Below are positions 61,501 through 64,000 of a stretch of 64,000 nucleotides of DNA, one piece after another (the stretch's first letter is position 1; the number at the start of each line of letters is the position of its first letter). The notes beneath the pieces were generated by a model, which was not told where the DNA came from, did no database searches, and saw only the letters and a list, made by a program, of their open reading frames with translations. The DNA is from Streptomyces sp. NWU339 (lineage in GTDB: Bacteria; Actinomycetota; Actinomycetes; Streptomycetales; Streptomycetaceae), in contig NZ_QFRK01000007.1 in the NCBI RefSeq assembly GCF_003143855.1, positions 115,706-179,705 of the forward strand, read 5' to 3'. The position numbers and the translations under genes are program-made.

Positions 61501-62945
61501 GTCCGGAGCCGACCGCCCTCCTTGCCCTCCCACAGCTTTTCCAGGACGAAGCCGAGGAGCGGCAGTGTCCCCGCTTCGCTGCCGGCGTCGTCCAGGATCC
61601 GTTCGACGAGGCCCGGTTCGTAGGTCACGGCCACGCCCGGGAGATTCTCCAGCGGCTTGGTCATCACGTCCGTGAGCTGCTTGCGGGACATCGGCGTCAG
61701 CGGCAGGGTGTCTCCGCGATGCAGCGCGGGACCGAGGCTCGGGTGTCTGAGGGCGGCGTCGATGAAGTCGGCCCGGAGGGTGACCAGGACGCCGGGCGCG
61801 CCGACCGGCCGGATCTCCGGGAAGAGCACATCGACCACCCGGGCGACCTCGGTGTCCGTGTCGGCGAGCAGCGCTTCGGCCTGGTCGAGTACGACGAGGA
61901 GCTTGCCGCCCGACTTGCCGCGGAGGCGATGAAGGGTGTCCACGAGCCCCAGCTCCGTGAGCCACTCCTGCACTTCACCGGCATTTCGCGCCCCGTGCCG
62001 CCGAGTGCGGTAGGCCTCGTACAGCTCGGTGGCGAGCGCGGCCAGCGGCGAGGAGACCGGTCCGGCGTCCACCACCACGATGTCGTATCCCTTTTCACGC
62101 ATCTCCGGCACCACACCGGCCAGTGCGAGCGACGACTTGCCCGAGCCCGACGGCCCGTACACGGTGACGCTCGGACGCCCGGCCAGCAGAGCGCCGGTCA
62201 CCTTCGCCTTGTCGTCGTCACGGCCGAAGTAGACGCCCGCGTCGCCCTCCTGGAAGGTCTTGAGGCTCCGGAAGGGCGACGGCGGTTCCACGATCTTCTC
62301 GAGCTCGGGGATGAGCCTCAGTACCGTGCTCGCGCGGATCACGAACGTCTGCTGGGTCTCACTGCCCCCCCGCTGGCTCTGCGCGACGAGACCCACGACC
62401 GTACGGCCACGGGAATCCCAGACCGGGCTGCCGCTGAAACCCTCCTCGATGTGGGGCCTGGTCTCATCGGTCCGGGAGAGTTGTCGCCAGCCCTCCTCCG
62501 TCGGCCCGCCCAGGACTCCCCAGTACCAGGTTCCGCCCGGCCGGGGCCCCGTGAATCCGACGATGCCGACTCTCTTGTCCCAGGCGGTCGCGGGCTCGGC
62601 CAGGGCCAACGGACGGCCACCAGGTACGGTGCCCTGTACGCGCAGGACCGCGACGTCTCCGGTGCTGTCGTCCTGCTCCTCGACGTAGTGCTCGACCTCG
62701 GCGGTCCAGGACTGCCCCGCCAGGTCCGCGTCCAACGGCATGTCCAGCGTCACCTGGGTTCCGGCCGCCACCTTCGCCGTGCCGTCTTCCTCTCCCGAGG
62801 CGTACGCCACCACATGGGCGCAGGTCAGCACCACGTCCGGTGCCAGGAGGAAGCCCGCGCCCACGGGCTCACCGTTCTGTCCCTTGATCCGGACGACCGA
62901 CGAGACCAGCGCCTCGTCAGGCTCCTGCGGCTCCGCCCCCGTCAT
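58566..62945 (-). CDS. trypsin-like protease / STAND NTPase / WD40-like effector
   Basis: The product is 1459 residues. Residues 15-215 form a trypsin-like domain with His44 (LTCAHVV), Asp97 (STGDVAVLRV) and Ser171 (EGFSGSPV). A STAND NTPase domain follows, with Walker A YGPSGSGKSSLAL (263-275) and Walker B LLVVLDQAEALL. One transmembrane helix lies near 665-688 (WIAVAVVIALVVGLGTFLVY). The remainder is a beta-propeller-like region with WD40-type repeats. The plan mirrors the caspase protein at 27.5 kb with a different protease. It is preceded by Trypco1 and a Cys-rich gene in one operon. Confidence 0.88.
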   Translation of the reverse strand: MTGAEPQEPDEALVSSVVRIKGQNGEPVGAGFLLAPDVVLTCAHVVAYASGEEDGTAKVAAGTQVTLDMPLDADLAGQSWTAEVEHYVEEQDDSTGDVAVLRVQGTVPGGRPLALAEPATAWDKRVGIVGFTGPRPGGTWYWGVLGGPTEEGWRQLSRTDETRPHIEEGFSGSPVWDSRGRTVVGLVAQSQRGGSETQQTFVIRASTVLRLIPELEKIVEPPSPFRSLKTFQEGDAGVYFGRDDDKAKVTGALLAGRPSVTVYGPSGSGKSSLALAGVVPEMREKGYDIVVVDAGPVSSPLAALATELYEAYRTRRHGARNAGEVQEWLTELGLVDTLHRLRGKSGGKLLVVLDQAEALLADTDTEVARVVDVLFPEIRPVGAPGVLVTLRADFIDAALRHPSLGPALHRGDTLPLTPMSRKQLTDVMTKPLENLPGVAVTYEPGLVERILDDAGSEAGTLPLLGFVLEKLWEGKEGGRLRTATYEEAGGVSGALAGHATRAWDKCVTDEEKQKGGEASRLLTGLVRVLPDDSPHPLRRRLTRQEAGDERWDIAVRLAGTEHRLLVIHGGRGEPESVELAHEALVTEWPALQEQVRSDSEFLAARWELAHELKRWTDGDKAAGLLPAGLHLASLERHLKSREKELDAEERNFLKLAQQRRRARRNRLRAAWIAVAVVIALVVGLGTFLVYQGKVSEQRDAEARSRAMAVLAGQLDRSDPGQASLVAMAAYEIAPTQEARNAVLRGYDRFKRADWVLSGAEGKIVDTAMSTDGTVTLVTTQLGRASLFVRRAGKSVMSTRLRLNEMAFRPMVSRDGRRIAYTSGAGALVWHDLDPEADSTAELLGPAHTVRDGEFRDRAEEQGYRSDGVHTADFSPDARRVVTVAAEGRLRLWDLETGRHEELPSRLPAFEAVWFGPDGDTLVAAQRRNADKSSDKYAFVAVNTGTGGIRELATDVETFTPPASVHIAPAVSLSGDGGVLAWCRKERGKDGYSNSVYRFVRVGDGRVLNRYSTDSFNCGGVSLNESGQRFAVYGGEWSLGDNRRGGEEKKAAGPKPANFGNRLLGDSAHPVVATWDETTVTGLSLQPVSGSEFNMVASYPKLIDDGRIQVAQVTRTRGYSDLTAEKLVLYDVVTEKVTTVVKRPTADAPTDPDPAHALTVNEAETLVADVVGRNKILIRRLPSLREVAEITTLMPPVRQDGKAEPLSLFFAGENELVTLSGSRIERWNTREGRRLSNPVDARGLKLVKENPALYTSEEKPLDSGFAVNKRPEPGYVQIMVQGHPTLHAVDLRTGKEDKALRVSLAPDNDRAFLDSSGRYAAAKTKGALLELWSVRPGRESHRVVGPLGPLGANDVSWGDGFQLGFTGHGNEFFVANGNSVRFQRADDPSHFDSYDFAEDQHFVAASRDGKTLVRVVDGRGDLIRLDPDLWKRHLCDVVGRDLTQDERRGMPGGLPDRICS

Positions 62946-62993
62946 ACGGCCCCCGTCTCGCCACGGCCCGACAATCCCTACGGGCTCAACTCC

Positions 62994-63359
62994 TCACGGA
63001 TTATTGACCGTCGTTCCAGGATCGTCACTCCTGTTCCATGTGAGGGTCACGGAAAAGTTCGCCGCGGTGGCGGTGCTCGCGATGACCACGTCGGCCTCGG
63101 CCGACAGGGACACCCCGAACTCCAGAGTGATTTCATCAGGCGCGTTGGTCAGTCCCCGGAACCGTCCGACGAAGCTCTCCGCGACAGGCCGCACGGTGTC
63201 CAGCATCTCGCCGAACGATCTCTGGGCCCGCGCCACGGAACGGCCACCGCGACCCACCCGCACCAGGGATTCGTCCACTTCGCGGATCTGCACCCGTATT
63301 GTTTCCTCGCCACCGTCGCGGAGGGGTACCTCAACCGTGTGGACAGGGCGATCGCTCAC
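62994..63359 (-). CDS. trypsin-co-occurring domain 1 (CU044_2847 family) protein
   Basis: The product is 121 residues from the GTG at 63359. It contains RPVHTVEVPLRDGGEETIRV, a helix with ARAQRSFGEMLDTVRPVAES, and LEFGVSLSAEADVVIASTAT, the pattern of the Trypco1/CU044_2847 family. These small proteins accompany trypsin-STAND effectors in conflict systems. GGAGG is 5 bases before this GTG, and the Cys-rich gene's stop overlaps it as GTGA, which is why it was preferred to the ATG codons at 63398 and 63392. The protease gene follows 48 bases later. Confidence 0.8.
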   Translation of the reverse strand: MSDRPVHTVEVPLRDGGEETIRVQIREVDESLVRVGRGGRSVARAQRSFGEMLDTVRPVAESFVGRFRGLTNAPDEITLEFGVSLSAEADVVIASTATAANFSVTLTWNRSDDPGTTVNNP

Positions 63360-63616
63360 TGCATCCTCCAGCACTCGGAAGCCGGAGAGCATAGCCAATC
63401 CCGCGCACGGTTCGCTTGTGGAGGTCGTCTACACAGCCCTTGCTCGGCATGCTTCTTCCACCACTCCACGCACCCCTGGCACGTCGCCGACCCGAGCACG
63501 CCCCAGCCCGGGCAATCCGTGCACTGTGCGGAGGTGGATATCGCCCCGTCGTCCAGGGCGCAGCTACCGCACGGACTCTGCCCGGCGCACACCCAAGGTG
63601 ATCCCGCGGGCACCAT
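63356..63616 (-). CDS. small cysteine-rich protein upstream of Trypco1
   Basis: The product is 86 residues with ten cysteines arranged largely as CxxC-type pairs: WVCAGQSPCGSC, AQCTDCPGWG and SATCQGCVEWW, then further cysteines near the C-terminus. It probably binds zinc. The family is not recognised. The start is uncertain: ATG 63616 or GTG 63637, neither with a clear ribosome binding site. Its stop overlaps the Trypco1 start as GTGA, which is good evidence that it is a real, co-translated gene of the trypsin-STAND operon. It diverges from pglY. Confidence 0.55.
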   Translation of the reverse strand: MVPAGSPWVCAGQSPCGSCALDDGAISTSAQCTDCPGWGVLGSATCQGCVEWWKKHAEQGLCRRPPQANRARDWLCSPASECWRMQ

Positions 63617-63740
63617 GTGGTACGGAGGATTCCGCACCGACGGACATACGTGTCGGTGCCACCTGGCAGGATGGGAACGCGTCGAGAAGTGCGCGAGCCG
63701 TGCAGCCGAGCCATGAGCCGAGAGAAGGAACGACCGCCTG

Positions 63741-64000
63741 ATGCCCACGAGCGAGTTCCTGCTGAAGGACGTCATCGAGATCAAGGAAGACGTCCACGCC
63801 GGCGACTTCAAGATCGAGCTTTCGCAGGGTTTCAGCGAGACCGACGCCCGGGTGGCCGAGTACGTGGTCACCGAGCAGCTCCAGGAGGCCTTTCGGCAGG
63901 CCCTGGACCTCGTGGCGGCCTGCGTCAGGTCGGGCAACTCGGAAGCCGCCTACCTGCACGGTTCCTTCGGCTCCGGCAAGAGTCACTTCCTGACCGTGCT
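63741..64000 (+). CDS. pglY: BREX type 2 ATPase PglY, N-terminal part (cut by window edge)
   Basis: The first 86 residues are visible. They read [31 protein letters not shown] and [20 protein letters not shown], followed by [19 protein letters not shown] containing Walker A ([10 protein letters not shown]). This matches the start of PglY/BrxC-type ATPases, large P-loop proteins of about 1200 residues that are essential in BREX. GAGAAGGAACG precedes the ATG. Its presence identifies the flanking pglW-pglX genes as a type 2 BREX locus; pglZ, brxD and brxHI would be expected beyond the window. Confidence 0.88.
   Translation, partial: MPTSEFLLKDVIEIKEDVHAGDFKIELSQGFSETDARVAEYVVTEQLQEAFRQALDLVAACVRSGNSEAAYLHGSFGSGKSHFLTV

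Noticed and set aside
1..64000. CRISPR arrays
   Set aside because: No series of short, regularly spaced repeats was seen; the only sizeable repeats are the two 286-base copies at 55.4 and 58.0 kb.
1..64000. tRNA or rRNA genes and an attachment site for the defence island
   Set aside because: No sequence resembling a tRNA T-arm with a CCA-type end, or rRNA, was noticed at the island borders. Mobility by tRNA-targeted integration therefore cannot be argued from this window.

Overview
The window looks like a chromosomal segment from a high-GC actinomycete, almost certainly Streptomyces or a close relative. Codons are strongly G/C in the third position, GTG starts are common, and the small-gene content is typical of that genus: SPW-repeat, DUF5133, DUF6098 and DUF397/XRE/ATP-binding trios, plus a type 2 BREX (Pgl) locus. 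Many broken genes and transposase remnants suggest an accessory or chromosome-arm region. All calls come from reading the sequence; no database search was run.

Region 1 (1-11.3 kb) is a gene-poor, decaying stretch. It holds an IS110 transposase end, an SPW-repeat membrane protein, fragments of an M20 peptidase, a DUF2243 protein, an IS6 transposase and an MFS transporter, and intact small conserved genes (Rieske/DUF2231, DUF1360, DUF2071, DUF6098, DUF5133). It ends with a HEAT-repeat protein translationally overlapping a MerR regulator that itself carries HEAT repeats, then an SDR gene behind a repeated putative operator.

Region 2 (11.4-25.8 kb) is one tightly packed 13-gene minus-strand operon with a divergent LysR regulator. 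In transcription order: extradiol dioxygenase, ring-hydroxylating dioxygenase alpha and beta, ferredoxin, ferredoxin reductase, cis-dihydrodiol dehydrogenase, C-C hydrolase-like alpha/beta hydrolase, hydantoinase A/B (acetone/acetophenone-carboxylase-like) pair, BKACE (DUF849), hotdog thioesterase, and 3-oxoacid CoA-transferase A and B. The gene set reads as aromatic ring oxidation, meta-cleavage and hydrolysis, followed by an inferred ketone-carboxylation and beta-keto-acid cleavage route ending in acetoacetyl-CoA. The substrate is not known.

Region 3 (25.9-35.3 kb) opens with an insertion scar in which a truncated flavoprotein, a dead TnpB and a truncated TAP-type hydrolase are joined. It continues with an EACC1-caspase-STAND-WD40 conflict system, a cupin/TetR divergent pair with a clear palindromic operator, and a frameshifted lipoprotein gene.

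Region 4 (35.3-64 kb) is a defence island. A 1763-residue GHKL-ATPase/NO VEIN-type nuclease protein precedes BREX type 2 genes: pglW, a probable nuclease, pglX, and the start of pglY at the right edge. Between pglW and pglX lies a minus-strand cassette (HEPN-like protein, deviant-Walker ATPase, P-loop ATPase). Between pglX and pglY lie a DUF397/XRE/ATP-binding trio, an unrecognised 530-residue protein, a dead PLD-domain gene, a degraded duplicate of the ATP-binding gene, and a trypsin-STAND-WD40 protein with its Trypco1 and Cys-rich partners. Defence against phage is the common theme.
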